Shown piece by piece: positions 44,097-54,204 of a stretch of DNA of 64,000 nucleotides. Position numbers and translations under genes: made by a program. The stretch comes from Halobacteriovorax sp. DA5 (lineage in GTDB: Bacteria > Bdellovibrionota > Bacteriovoracia > Bacteriovoracales > Bacteriovoracaceae): positions 372,001 to 436,000 of the forward strand of contig NZ_PPDJ01000002.1 of NCBI RefSeq assembly GCF_002903145.1, in the 5' to 3' direction. The notes beneath the pieces are model-generated. The model was given only the letters and a program-made list of their open reading frames with translations. It was not told the origin of the DNA and did not search any database. Every line of letters starts with the position of its first letter. The stretch's first letter is position 1.

Positions 44097-45788
44097 TCAT
44101 TTTTTGGCTTCCGAGGCCATAGAATCGATATTATTTAGAGTTTCTAAAGACTTAATTTCACTTAAATCTCTACTTGATAGATCAGATACAATTCTTTTAT
44201 TTCGTATTGCAACAAGAGCAAATGGTGCAATTCTAATATTTACGCCAATCTTTAGTTGTCTATTATCTTCACCCTTTGGTAGCTCAATTATATCAAATTG
44301 TCTAAAAAGCTCATCTGTTATTATTTGCGTTAAATCAGCATTTACTGAAAACTGCATCAGCGTATCTTTAATATCCTTGTAATCATTTTCGACATAAAGG
44401 GCCAAACGCTCCTTTAACTTCTTGATCGACTTATCATCGTTTCCAACATGAGCGATTTTGTATTGCTCATAAATCCATTTGATATCAGTACGAGGAATAT
44501 TAATATCAAAATGTAGGCCTAACATATTATTGATGTCACTTGCCTTATCAAACTCTCCATGAAGAACATTGAAATTAATCTGAGGAAAGCTTTTATGATA
44601 AACAAAGTAGTTATTTACTTCTTTATCAACTTGCATAACTAGGGCCTCTTCGTAAGAGAGCTTTTTAGAATTTGATTTCAGATAATCTGATGCCCAAAAA
44701 TCCCATAGGCCATCATTTGACAATGAAATATAGTCCTTAATTGTTTTTGAATCATGAGTCCATACATTAAAATCAGGTATGCGAGTAACAAGGGCCAAGA
44801 ACTGACCAATTAAGCGCGGCCTCTCTTCTTTAAACTCATCAAGAGCTCTCACCAACTCAGGACTAACTTCTGTCGAATATTTAGGAGAAGAGAAACGAAA
44901 TTTTTCACAATACGCTAGTTTGAAATCAAAATTTAAATTGGCAGAACCAACTGGTCGGATGATTCCATTTTGAATTTTTGTGATTTCTTTTGGACGACAA
45001 ATTTGATTGCGACAAAGCGCCCCTTTTTTGTCAGACAATTTATCATCATAGCTATAAGTATCTAGGCCACTTAATTCACGGATGATAAAACTCATAACAG
45101 CGGAAGAAGAAAGAAATTTTGAAAGCTCTCTAGGATACTCAACTTGACCTCCCCAAGAGCATGCGTGTGAAAAAATCCCTGTCGTATAATAAAGTTCATT
45201 AACAAGAATTTCATTTTCACTTTGTAGCTTATTAAGTTTATCTGTAAATAATTTCTTTCTTTGATCTATTGGCAAGAATATTTCGCCTTCGTCTTTGAAG
45301 TAATTATCGAAATGATACTTTATAAGACGATGTCCCATTAAAGTTATATTTTGCGAACACTTTGAGATGAGAGATCTTACTAAATTATCATATTGCTCGC
45401 TATCAAATTGAAGTTTCTTGGCATAAGTCGCTATTGCATGCATCGAATACGTCATCATCTTATACTGAAGAGTTGCCATGATAGTGCGATAAAACTCGTC
45501 TCTTTCAAGGCCATTTTTAAAGTATAATTTTGCGCTATTTTCACGACAAAAATAATCAAGTTTCTCATCTTCAAGATAAAATTTTCTATAATCATTTAAG
45601 AGATCAAAGTTTTCTTTTGAATTTTTAACGCGAGATTGTTCGATTGATTTACTCAGATTATCAAAAATCATATCCCCTTGTTTGTTTAAAACAAGGCTAT
45701 CGGCAGCTTGTGAATAAAGAGACAGCAGACCAAATAAGCTCACAAAAACAATGCGCATATAATTTAAGAATTTTGCGAAAACATCCAT
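44097..45788 (-). CDS. unrecognised exported protein, about 563 aa
   Basis: The start is uncertain. The frame is open to 45884, but the ATG at 45786-45788 with GGA nearby gives a short charged N-terminus followed by a hydrophobic run (NYMRIVFVSLFGLLSLYSQA), a likely signal peptide; the ATG at 45758 is the alternative. The mature part is largely helical with scattered cysteines (SKCSQN, HACSWGG, ALCRNQICRP, AYCEKF), and I recognise no domain. It lies 12 bases upstream of rpoH and may share its transcript. It is divergent from the helical-repeat gene at 45869. Confidence 0.75.
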   Translation of the reverse strand: MDVFAKFLNYMRIVFVSLFGLLSLYSQAADSLVLNKQGDMIFDNLSKSIEQSRVKNSKENFDLLNDYRKFYLEDEKLDYFCRENSAKLYFKNGLERDEFYRTIMATLQYKMMTYSMHAIATYAKKLQFDSEQYDNLVRSLISKCSQNITLMGHRLIKYHFDNYFKDEGEIFLPIDQRKKLFTDKLNKLQSENEILVNELYYTTGIFSHACSWGGQVEYPRELSKFLSSSAVMSFIIRELSGLDTYSYDDKLSDKKGALCRNQICRPKEITKIQNGIIRPVGSANLNFDFKLAYCEKFRFSSPKYSTEVSPELVRALDEFKEERPRLIGQFLALVTRIPDFNVWTHDSKTIKDYISLSNDGLWDFWASDYLKSNSKKLSYEEALVMQVDKEVNNYFVYHKSFPQINFNVLHGEFDKASDINNMLGLHFDINIPRTDIKWIYEQYKIAHVGNDDKSIKKLKERLALYVENDYKDIKDTLMQFSVNADLTQIITDELFRQFDIIELPKGEDNRQLKIGVNIRIAPFALVAIRNKRIVSDLSSRDLSEIKSLETLNNIDSMASEAKK

Positions 45789-45868
45789 GTAAAATCCATT
45801 TAAAGTTTCCCTTAAGTTATCGGAATTATTCCCGAAAGGTTTAATAGGAAATTTAAAAGAATTAAAAT

Positions 45869-47299
45869 ATGAAAATAATTTCACTAAAGGCCATTCTTAT
45901 ACTCATTAGCTTATCATTACTAAGTGAAATGATTCGTGCCCAATCGTATTCTTCGATTATTTCCAGACAAGCAAAAAGAGAACTTGATCCTCCATACAAT
46001 ATTTATCATGAGATTGAGGCCGCCTATTTTAACGAAGGCCTACAACTTGATGATCGTAAAGACTTTCTCGATCAATTACGCGTGGCCAAGTCACTTTTAA
46101 TAGACGGCCATTCCAACGATGCCATATTGGTATTAGAAAAGTTACTTGCAAAGACTAATAGTTATAAGAAAGAACTCCTTATTAAACGCTTCCTTGTTCT
46201 AGCATACTTTTCAGATGCTAGAGCAAAGGAGACAAGAGATACGCTTGCCTCTCTTCAAGATAATGCATCATGGTTTTATCAAAACTGTACACTAAGAATG
46301 GTTAGTGCCCTTTCTATGCCAAAGGAAATGGATTCAAAGGTTGAAGAAATATACAATAATTGCATTATTAGAGTACATAATAAAAACCCTTATCAAGATA
46401 ATACATGGCTTAACTTGGTTTTAGAAAAACGCTTGAAAGGATATGTGAGATCAACACAAATACGAGATCTCATGGCCAGCAATAACTTAGATATCATTAA
46501 GACAGTTCTAAGATATGGAATCTTTTTTAAAGAACATGAGAGAGTGTTAAAGCATTATGGAAAAATCCCTGTTGATTTCTATGCTGATCCAATGCTTAGA
46601 ACTTTAGTTGCAGTAAACCTTTATAATGCAGGAAAATATGATCAGGCTTTAAAACTTGCGCAATCAATAGATAATACGAATACAAACAAGATTAAAGGCC
46701 ATATGGAAGTTCATAAAGGTGACATTAAAACGGCCTATTCACACTATATCTCTAACTTGATTTTAAAACCTGAATCAATTGTGAATAACAAGTTATTACT
46801 AGCTGCCGCATGGCTTAGTGGTAACTTTAGAAACGCAAGGGTTGCCCTATCAAAGATACCCGTATCAGACTCTTTATCGAGAGAGAAAGAGTTATTGAGA
46901 ATAAATATTCTTATTAAAGAAGGTAAATTTAAGGAGGCCGTCTATCTGATGAATAATCTTGATATTCGTTACAACAAAAGACTTCCTTATGAAGCAGCTA
47001 TTTTAAGTACATATTTAAAACTGTTAAATAACGATCAAAACTGGGTACAATTGAGTGATAAATCGTGCCTGAATAAGAATATCATCAGTTGTTGGTTACA
47101 CATGCAATCGAAACTTTGGAATAACTTTACAACTGAAGTCATAAGAAAAGACCAAAAAATGGAATCTAAAACAATACAGGACCGACTTGAGGCGATGATA
47201 GCACCTGTCTCAGATAAGAAATTCGAAGAGCCTGTCTTAATTTATCAAAAAGATATTTACGAGCTTGATCTAGCTCAGTACCCAAAACTTGGGCACTGA
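45869..47299 (+). CDS. exported helical-repeat (TPR-like) protein, 476 aa
   Basis: The product starts MKIISLKAILILISLSLLSEM, a signal peptide probably cut near RAQ at residue 25. Residues 45-400 show a steady pattern of paired helices with TPR-like positions, for example AAYFNEGLQLDD, NDAILVLEKLLAKTNSY, VAVNLYNAGKYDQALKLAQSI and LLAAAWLSGNFRNARVALSKI. The repeats are degenerate and could also be Sel1- or TPR-like. Exported TPR proteins usually act as periplasmic scaffolds, in export or envelope assembly. It is convergent with the FecR-barrel gene. Confidence 0.75.
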   Translation: MKIISLKAILILISLSLLSEMIRAQSYSSIISRQAKRELDPPYNIYHEIEAAYFNEGLQLDDRKDFLDQLRVAKSLLIDGHSNDAILVLEKLLAKTNSYKKELLIKRFLVLAYFSDARAKETRDTLASLQDNASWFYQNCTLRMVSALSMPKEMDSKVEEIYNNCIIRVHNKNPYQDNTWLNLVLEKRLKGYVRSTQIRDLMASNNLDIIKTVLRYGIFFKEHERVLKHYGKIPVDFYADPMLRTLVAVNLYNAGKYDQALKLAQSIDNTNTNKIKGHMEVHKGDIKTAYSHYISNLILKPESIVNNKLLLAAAWLSGNFRNARVALSKIPVSDSLSREKELLRINILIKEGKFKEAVYLMNNLDIRYNKRLPYEAAILSTYLKLLNNDQNWVQLSDKSCLNKNIISCWLHMQSKLWNNFTTEVIRKDQKMESKTIQDRLEAMIAPVSDKKFEEPVLIYQKDIYELDLAQYPKLGH

Positions 47300-47312
47300 T
47301 AAAAATCTTTTC

Positions 47313-49139
47313 TTAAAAAGAATAGCGATAGCCAATATTTAATACCGCTCCACTCATATCAACATCACTATCATTTCCACCGCCAGAAATTGAATATGAA
47401 TGGGCCAGATAATCAAATTCCGCAAAAATGAAACTAGCACGATTTAGCCAGTAATCGGCCTTAGCTCCAAAATAGAAACCAATCCCACTATCAACATCAA
47501 ATCCATCATCAGCATTAGCAAGATTATACTTAGCACCGGCGCGTGCAAAAAGATCTAATTTATCTAGATTAATTACTTTTAGACCAAACTCCCCGATAAA
47601 ATTAGTTAGAGTTGCACTTACAATACTTGAACTAGCACTAAGTACGATAGGCTCCTCATCAATTGACAGTTGTCCGCTAAGATAGAAAATATGGCCGAAT
47701 TGATAATCAAGACCTAAATTCATTTGATAAAAACGTTCGATATTATTTGAAAAAGCAGAGGTTTCAAAATTTTCATTTAATAGTCTAAATTTTGCAAATG
47801 GCCTAAAACTTCCATTACCAATCAACGCTAAACTTAGCTCAATACCACGCTTACTCAGTTCAAAATCACCTGAACCATAACCGTAAGTATAACCTTGGTT
47901 AACGAGTGAAAGGCCAATGATATTTGAAGAAAATCTTTCTGCCGTAGTCATTTTCTTTCCACTTACATTTTTATAACTGGCCAATAAGAGATTTGACTTT
48001 AAAAGATTATTTAATTGATTTTGCTTCTCAATTGACTCATGAGTATTGTTGACCACAACAAAGCCACGATTTGGATCAAGAGTCAGATTTTTAGGTGCAA
48101 TAAAGTTTCCATTTGAACCATTAATGCGGCCAATTTCACGGGCCTCATATACTCGGTATTCTTCGTTAAAAGTGGCATCTTTTTCAGGTGGAATATAAAT
48201 TCCAGAAACTAAATCAATAAGGCCACCTGCCTTTGGCGCGTATCTTCTTTGATTAGCAGAGTACTGCCCGCGGTATGAACTAACTTGTTCTGCAGGTTTC
48301 ATTAAGTTAGAAACTAAAGGATATGGTGCAATATTAAAATCATCACTATCAGTATCTTCAGAATAAACTGTCATATCAAGAAGTCTATTACTGTATAATC
48401 TTGATAATTGCAGAGGATTGATTTTTACAGGCATAGACACTGGTCTAGAATCGTGAAAAGTAGCACTATACTGTCCTCTAGCAACAGTTGAGACGTCCTT
48501 TAAGTTATCCCCAAAGAGAACTTCATTAATTTCCATGCTAAAGTTTTGGAGTTCATTATTTGTGCGAAACTTAAACTTGATCTTTTGCTCTTTAACGCTT
48601 CTTCTAAAAACAAGTCTTTCTCCTGCACTAAATTTATGAGAACGATTAACTCTTTTCATATTGGCCTTACCTGTAAAAGTAAGAGCACCTGTTACGTTAT
48701 TATAGATATTGTAGAGGATAAGAGAGTCAGAGTTTTCAAGTCCTACAAGAGCGCTATTAGTGCGCACAAAGACGCGATCAAATCGCCCCTCTCTTACCTT
48801 TCGCTGCTTTTTTGCCATGATTCTAACAAGGCCAGCATGAAGCGAAATAAAGTCACCTTCTGTCGCATTAATTAGTTCAATAGTAACCTTCGAATTTGGC
48901 CCTATAAAAATAGTATCACCGCGATCATTAACAAGGCGGGCATATGAATTATCTTCAGTAATGATAAGAGTGTCTTGAGAAAGTCCTATCTCTTGGGAAA
49001 TTTTTGTTGCGTCAATTTGGCGTGAGCCATTCTTGCTAACGAGTGAAATATCACCACGTCCAGAATTTAACTTTATCGCTGCAATGGTTTGAATTGAAAA
49101 GATTAACGATAAAACGAAGAGGGTACTTTTTGAAAGCAT
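47313..49139 (-). CDS. FecR-domain and outer-membrane beta-barrel protein
   Basis: The 608-residue product has a signal peptide (MLSKSTLFVLSLIFSIQTIAA). Residues about 25-180 form a FecR-like domain: a GDISLVSKNGSRQIDATKISQEIGL start, then TLIITEDNSYARLVND, IFIGPNSKVTIEL and SLHAGLVRIMA. Residues about 190-400 are beta-rich and hydrophilic. The last 200 form amphipathic strands ending AVLNIGYRYSF, the aromatic end typical of outer-membrane barrels. The two parts are in one polypeptide, which is unusual; stand-alone FecR is an inner-membrane anti-sigma factor. A role as a receptor or a surface protein is inference. Confidence 0.8.
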   Translation of the reverse strand: MLSKSTLFVLSLIFSIQTIAAIKLNSGRGDISLVSKNGSRQIDATKISQEIGLSQDTLIITEDNSYARLVNDRGDTIFIGPNSKVTIELINATEGDFISLHAGLVRIMAKKQRKVREGRFDRVFVRTNSALVGLENSDSLILYNIYNNVTGALTFTGKANMKRVNRSHKFSAGERLVFRRSVKEQKIKFKFRTNNELQNFSMEINEVLFGDNLKDVSTVARGQYSATFHDSRPVSMPVKINPLQLSRLYSNRLLDMTVYSEDTDSDDFNIAPYPLVSNLMKPAEQVSSYRGQYSANQRRYAPKAGGLIDLVSGIYIPPEKDATFNEEYRVYEAREIGRINGSNGNFIAPKNLTLDPNRGFVVVNNTHESIEKQNQLNNLLKSNLLLASYKNVSGKKMTTAERFSSNIIGLSLVNQGYTYGYGSGDFELSKRGIELSLALIGNGSFRPFAKFRLLNENFETSAFSNNIERFYQMNLGLDYQFGHIFYLSGQLSIDEEPIVLSASSSIVSATLTNFIGEFGLKVINLDKLDLFARAGAKYNLANADDGFDVDSGIGFYFGAKADYWLNRASFIFAEFDYLAHSYSISGGGNDSDVDMSGAVLNIGYRYSF

Positions 49140-49233
49140 GAATATTCCTAAATTGACTTAAATTCTTATATCTATAGATACTTCAATTTTACTTGAAAGT
49201 AATTTTAGGTCAATAAGCAATATAGATTACTCG

Positions 49234-50736
49234 TTAGTTATCTTCTTTAAACTCAATCCCATCAAAAAGATAAACAATGGACTTATCTTCAACGATAGTA
49301 GTGATTGAGACAGGTCTCTTCCAAACCTTGTAGATATTGGCCATTGTATCCTGGGCCTGCCCAACGTCAAGGTCTACTCCCTGGTGTACATGACGAAGAA
49401 GAAGCTCACCACGATTCTTATAATTTGCCGATTCCACTTCAATAATTGGTGTACCAAAATTTGTTAATTGATTAAGAAGCTTTGACTTAATTTCTTTGAA
49501 GTCACGCGTTTCAATTTCATTGCGTCCTGTACGCGAGTTATACTTATACGTAAAAAGCTGCATACGATTACAGAATTCTTCAGTAAAGAACTCATCAATG
49601 AAAGTAATATCATTATGAGTGCGTCTTACTTCGAAGATTTTCTCACGTCCCATATTTGTTTCAATATGCCAATTTTCTTTTTTATGAAGGTCTGTGCAAT
49701 CTTGATACTCTTTTCCAAATTTTCCAGTATCCCAACGGTATTCAATGTCACGCATAAGCTCAATGCCGATCTTATATGGATTGATATTTTGCTTACTCAT
49801 GGCCATTACACCAGAATGAATATCTGCAAAGTCGATAATTTCAGAACTATTTAAGGCCTTCTTAGTAAGAATCTTAGAGTGCCAGTAAGATGCCCACCCC
49901 TCATTCATAATTTTAGTCATTCTCTGAGGAAGAAAGTAATAAGCTTCCTCTCTTAGAATTCCAATGATATCGGCTTGCCAGTCTTCAATTGGAGCGTGAT
50001 CAATTAGAAATTTCATAATATCACGTGTTCCACGAATTTCTTCATCAAGAAGCTCTAGTGGTGTTTTCTTAACTTCCACCTTATCGCTATCAAGGCCTGA
50101 GCGCGCCATTTTAGAATTCATAAATGACTTAAGAACTTGCGAGCGGTCATCCTTAAATTCAAATTCATCATCAGCAGATGTTCTTTGTTTCTCTTCACTT
50201 TGGAAGAGCACATTAACATCAAGTAGGTTTTCAAATGATAAGACTGTATCAATAAATTCTTCGACACGGTCTTGGCCATATTTATCCATATAACGACGAA
50301 CTTTCGTTCCATGATTGGCCATAACATCCATCATGCGACGATCTGTTCCTCTAAACCAAGCATTATTCTTAAAGAAGTCAGCATGCCCATAAACGTGGGC
50401 CATAACAAGTTTCTGATCAACATAGCGATTAGAGCTTAAAAGATATGCATAGCAAGGGTCAGTATTGATTACAAGTTCGTATATTTTTTGAAAACCATAA
50501 CGGTTTCCTTTAGCAAGACGATCATACTCGAGCCCGAATCTCCAGTGCGGGTAGCGAGAAGGAAAACCTCCATTTGCTGCTAAAATACAAACTGTATCGT
50601 AGTCACAAACTTCAAAAACAACAGGATAGAAATCAAGGCCATATTCTACTGCATAGCTATGAACCTCATCTCTTAATCTTGCAAGTTCTCCACTTAGTGG
50701 TTTAGTTCTTTCCATACTACTTATTACTGGAGTCAC
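49234..50736 (-). CDS. SpoVR family protein (YcgB-like)
   Basis: The 500-residue protein matches SpoVR/YcgB along its length. Family segments include YPHWRFGLEYDRL, GYGFQKIYELVINTDPCYAYLL-like sequence, AHVYGHADFFKNN, EGWASYWHSKI and YKIGIELMRDIEYRWDTG. The start is GTG at 50736, four bases after the DUF444 stop; an ATG at 50715 is possible. It is the last gene of the operon prkA-DUF444-spoVR. In E. coli the homologous yeaG-yeaH and ycgB act together in stationary phase; the biochemical role is unknown. Confidence 0.95.
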   Translation of the reverse strand: MTPVISSMERTKPLSGELARLRDEVHSYAVEYGLDFYPVVFEVCDYDTVCILAANGGFPSRYPHWRFGLEYDRLAKGNRYGFQKIYELVINTDPCYAYLLSSNRYVDQKLVMAHVYGHADFFKNNAWFRGTDRRMMDVMANHGTKVRRYMDKYGQDRVEEFIDTVLSFENLLDVNVLFQSEEKQRTSADDEFEFKDDRSQVLKSFMNSKMARSGLDSDKVEVKKTPLELLDEEIRGTRDIMKFLIDHAPIEDWQADIIGILREEAYYFLPQRMTKIMNEGWASYWHSKILTKKALNSSEIIDFADIHSGVMAMSKQNINPYKIGIELMRDIEYRWDTGKFGKEYQDCTDLHKKENWHIETNMGREKIFEVRRTHNDITFIDEFFTEEFCNRMQLFTYKYNSRTGRNEIETRDFKEIKSKLLNQLTNFGTPIIEVESANYKNRGELLLRHVHQGVDLDVGQAQDTMANIYKVWKRPVSITTIVEDKSIVYLFDGIEFKEDN

Positions 50737-50739
50737 GCC

Positions 50740-51861
50740 TTACTTACCTTTTCCTAGAAAGTCTTTAATTGAATCTAGGATTGCTTCTTTATTTTTAATT
50801 TTACTCAAAATAACATCTTCGTGTTTTTCACCGAATTCTTTGGCGAGGTCCTTATAAAACTGACCTGAACCATAACGAGACTCTACTTGTCCGTAGAAGA
50901 ATGCATTTGAGTTTGGAATAATTGAATTCTTTAAAATATCAAGACAAACCTTAGTGTCCTCTGCAGACCAGTTATCACCATCCGAAAAATGGAAAGGATA
51001 AATATTCCACTCATCTGAATTATAATCGCTAGCAATCATATCCTTACAAAGTTTAAGTGCCGATGAAATAAGAGTCCCACCACTTTCACGAGTTCTAAAG
51101 AATGTTTCTTCATCAACTTCTTTTGCCGTTGCATCATGAATGATATAGCGAATTTCAATATCTTTATACTGCGACTTAAGCCAGAGATTGATCCAAAAAG
51201 ATTCTGTGCGAACAATTTCTTTTTGTTCATCCCCCATTGATCCTGAAACATCCATCATGTAGATTACAACTGCAGAGTTTTCAAATTCTATCTTTGAATC
51301 ACTTGCACGGTAGCGCATATCACTTTTGATTGGAACAACGACAGGGTTCTTTGGATCATATGTCCCCATTGCGATTTGTCGCTTTAGGGCCTCTTTAAAA
51401 GATCTCTTGTAGTGCTTAAGTGAATCTGGTCCAACTGTACCGATACTTGTGTAGCGATCAACAGTTGACTGCATATTCTTCTTACCTTTAGGCTCGATCT
51501 TAGGAAGTGCTAGCTCATTTCCTAGAATTGAAGCAAGCTCATCTAAGCTCATTTCAACATCGAGGGCCTTATCACCTTCCTGCTCACCAGCTTCACCTGG
51601 TTCCCCTTGACCTTCTTGCGGTTCACCTTGTCCATCGACTGGATCTCCTGGCTGCCCATCACCCTGTCCTGTTCCTCCTTGGCTTTTATCACCAAAGCGA
51701 AATTGAGGAGTGTTGATTGAGGGCATTGGTACTTTAAATTGCCCATTGCCCTTTGGAATTGGCATCTCACCGCCAGCAATATACTTTCTTAGATTATCAC
51801 GCACCTTTCCTTTAATAATTTTTCGAAAACGTGCGTGGTCTCTTTTAATCGGGTGATCCAT
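50740..51861 (-). CDS. DUF444 family protein (YeaH/YhbH-like)
   Basis: The 373-residue product belongs to the DUF444/YeaH family, the middle partner of the PrkA system. After a basic N-terminus, residues about 60-100 form a glycine/glutamine/proline/acid-rich low-complexity linker. The C-terminal part is von Willebrand A-like, with the MIDAS segment [13 protein letters not shown] (DxSxS) and [13 protein letters not shown] lies about six bases before the ATG. The prkA stop region has a hairpin, and the DUF444 gene starts 30 bases later. Confidence 0.95.
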   Translation of the reverse strand: MDHPIKRDHARFRKIIKGKVRDNLRKYIAGGEMPIPKGNGQFKVPMPSINTPQFRFGDKSQGGTGQGDGQPGDPVDGQGEPQEGQGEPGEAGEQEGDKALDVEMSLDELASILGNELALPKIEPKGKKNMQSTVDRYTSIGTVGPDSLKHYKRSFKEALKRQIAMGTYDPKNPVVVPIKSDMRYRASDSKIEFENSAVVIYMMDVSGSMGDEQKEIVRTESFWINLWLKSQYKDIEIRYIIHDATAKEVDEETFFRTRESGGTLISSALKLCKDMIASDYNSDEWNIYPFHFSDGDNWSAEDTKVCLDILKNSIIPNSNAFFYGQVESRYGSGQFYKDLAKEFGEKHEDVILSKIKNKEAILDSIKDFLGKGK

Positions 51862-51880
51862 TAACTCTCCAGTTGTGGAG

Positions 51881-51904
51881 GTGCTAAGTCCTAAGACTTA
51901 GCAC
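51881..51904 (-). promoter_or_regulatory. hairpin spanning the prkA stop codon
   Basis: GTGCTAAGTC (51881-51890) and GACTTAGCAC (51895-51904) form a perfect ten-base stem with a four-base loop, and the prkA stop codon is in it. On the minus strand no uridine tract follows. It may reduce ribosome passage or protect the message, changing the ratio of PrkA to DUF444. Confidence 0.5.
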
Positions 51905-53945
51905 TGTCTCCTTTTGCAAATATACTAGCGACGTAATTAAGAGCGTCAGTTGCTGAAATTTCACAGTAACCATAGTTCTTAATTAGACGAGACTTGATAA
52001 CATCAATCTTCTCTTGTGTTTCTTTATCAACAACATTAGAGATGATTGTTGTAAGTTTAATCGCATCTTTTTGATCTTCAAAAAGCTTAAGCTCAAGTGC
52101 ACGATGTAGTCTTTCATTCATTTTGTAATCGAATTGTTTACCTTCGATTGCAAGAGCACCGATGTAGTTCATGATCTCACGTCTAAAGTCATCTTTACGA
52201 GATTCAGCAATGTCGATCTTCTCTTCAATGCTTCTCATGAAACGCTCATCCGCTTCTTCAAGTTTACCTGTGTACTTGTTGCGAACCTTCTCTTTTTGAG
52301 TGTAGGCCTTAACGTTATCAATATAATTTGCACATAGAGTCTCAATTGCAGTTTCATCAAGAGAGATAGCTTTTTGAACATCATTTTTAACAATGTCTGT
52401 ATACTCTTGGCGAACGATTGCTAGCATCTCACGATACTTATCTACTGCCTCTGGATTATTTGCCATAGAATTTTTAAGTCCAGACTCAAGTTCGTTGAAA
52501 ACCATAAATGGGTTTAGTGAACCAGTATGTCCATACTTAACAAGAGCGTTAGAAATTTTATCTTGGATATAACGAGGAGAAATACCTTCTAAACCTTCTC
52601 TTACCGCTTCTTTACGAAGCTCTTTTACGTTGTCTTCATTATACCCAGTAAGAGTCTTACCGTTATAAAGCTTAAGTTTTTGAACAAGAGTAAGGTCTGC
52701 TTTCTTTGGCTCTTCCATTCTTGTTAAAACTGCCCACATTGCTGCCATATCTAAAGTATGTGGAGCGATGTGAACATGAGGGATTTTTTCAGCATTAAAA
52801 TCACGCTGATAAATTCTCACTTCATTATCAAGACGAGTAATATAAGGAATATCAATTTTTACAGTACGGTCACGTAGAGCTTCCATAAATTCGTTATTTT
52901 GAAGCTTTCTAAATTCAGGCTCATTTGTGTGACCAAGAATGACAAGGTCAATATCTGTTTGAGCAAATTTCTTTGGCTTAATTGACTGTTCCTGAGACGC
53001 TCCTAGTAGGTCATAAAGGAAAGCAACATCAAGCTTTAACATTTCGATGAATTCGATAATACCACGGTTAGCGATATTGAATTCCCCATCGAAGTTAAAG
53101 GCGCGAGGATCTGAATCAGATCCGTATTGAGCGATTTTTCTATAGTTGATATCACCTGTTAGTTCAGTTGAATCTTGGTTTTTCTCATCTTTAGGTTGGA
53201 AAGTACCAATACCTAGACGATCCTTTTCAGAAAGAATAAGTCTCTTAACACGGATGTGATTTTCCATAACTTTCATGAAGTCACCGTCATATTTAATCAT
53301 GTACTCATTTAAGATATAACGGTCAGCAGGACAAACTTCTCCGCGAATTTTAATTTTTTGTTCTTTATTACCCTTATTCATTGCTTCAATGAATTCTTTT
53401 CTTACTTCATGTGGAATTAGCTTTAATGGGTCTTCATGCATTGGAGATGGAAAAACTTTTTGACCACCAAGAATGTCTGATTCTTCTTCGTCATACCATT
53501 CGAAAGTATAAAGAGCTCCCTCATCTGTTCTTGAGTAGTGTTCAAGACCTTTTTTAAGATTTCTTGCAATTGATGATTTAGCAGAACCTACTGGACCGTG
53601 AAGTAGTAATACCCTTTTTTCAGTTCCGTAACCAAGAGCAGCGGCCTTGAAAAAGTTTACTAATTTCATTAAGTGTACATCAATCCCAAAAACGGCATCT
53701 TTACCATTTCCAATTGGATCATCAAAGAAGTGATATCTAGTAATTTCTTTTTTATATTCTAGGTATGTGCTCGTTCCAAAAGTCATGATCATATCAAAAA
53801 TTCTTTGGAATGAATTGCGTGCGATTCGAGGATCTTCAGATACAAGATCTACATATTCTTGAAAACTTCCTGTCCAGTGTAAGTGAGCAAAGTCTTCAAC
53901 TTTGTAGTTCTCACTCATAAAGTCTTTCATATTCATTTTAGTCAT
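51891..53945 (-). CDS. prkA: serine protein kinase PrkA (YeaG-like)
   Basis: The 684-residue product starts at the ATG at 53943-53945 with GGAG five bases upstream; a longer frame to 53978 has no better site. The AAA+ domain carries Walker A in [50 protein letters not shown] and the C-terminal PrkA kinase domain follow ([23 protein letters not shown]). Size is similar to E. coli YeaG (644). It leads the operon with DUF444 and spoVR. The family phosphorylates proteins in stress; the target here is unknown. A PP2C gene diverges from it. Confidence 0.95.
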   Translation of the reverse strand: MTKMNMKDFMSENYKVEDFAHLHWTGSFQEYVDLVSEDPRIARNSFQRIFDMIMTFGTSTYLEYKKEITRYHFFDDPIGNGKDAVFGIDVHLMKLVNFFKAAALGYGTEKRVLLLHGPVGSAKSSIARNLKKGLEHYSRTDEGALYTFEWYDEEESDILGGQKVFPSPMHEDPLKLIPHEVRKEFIEAMNKGNKEQKIKIRGEVCPADRYILNEYMIKYDGDFMKVMENHIRVKRLILSEKDRLGIGTFQPKDEKNQDSTELTGDINYRKIAQYGSDSDPRAFNFDGEFNIANRGIIEFIEMLKLDVAFLYDLLGASQEQSIKPKKFAQTDIDLVILGHTNEPEFRKLQNNEFMEALRDRTVKIDIPYITRLDNEVRIYQRDFNAEKIPHVHIAPHTLDMAAMWAVLTRMEEPKKADLTLVQKLKLYNGKTLTGYNEDNVKELRKEAVREGLEGISPRYIQDKISNALVKYGHTGSLNPFMVFNELESGLKNSMANNPEAVDKYREMLAIVRQEYTDIVKNDVQKAISLDETAIETLCANYIDNVKAYTQKEKVRNKYTGKLEEADERFMRSIEEKIDIAESRKDDFRREIMNYIGALAIEGKQFDYKMNERLHRALELKLFEDQKDAIKLTTIISNVVDKETQEKIDVIKSRLIKNYGYCEISATDALNYVASIFAKGDSAKS

Positions 53946-53995
53946 ATTTTCTCCATCCATGATTTGCATTCTCTGCAAGCTAAATTCCTAAATAT

Positions 53996-54025
53996 ATTAT
54001 AACGTGAAAAACTAAGTAAGATCAA
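53996..54025 (-). promoter_or_regulatory. promoter of the prkA operon
   Basis: On the minus strand, TTGATC (54020-54025), an 18-base spacer and TATAAT (53996-54001) form a near-consensus promoter. Transcription would start about 45 bases before the prkA ATG. Confidence 0.6.
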
Positions 54026-54204
54026 AGGTAAGTATAAAAAAAATATGTAGTGACTTTTTGACACCGTAAAACAATCAAGTAATCACTAGATTTACTAGGC
54101 AAATTCTTGGCAAAATTGAAGTCAAACAAAAGCATTTGACTAAAATCTGTATCCATTTGAAAATATAAGAATTACAGATTAAGAATTGTTGAGGGATTAC
54201 AAGG

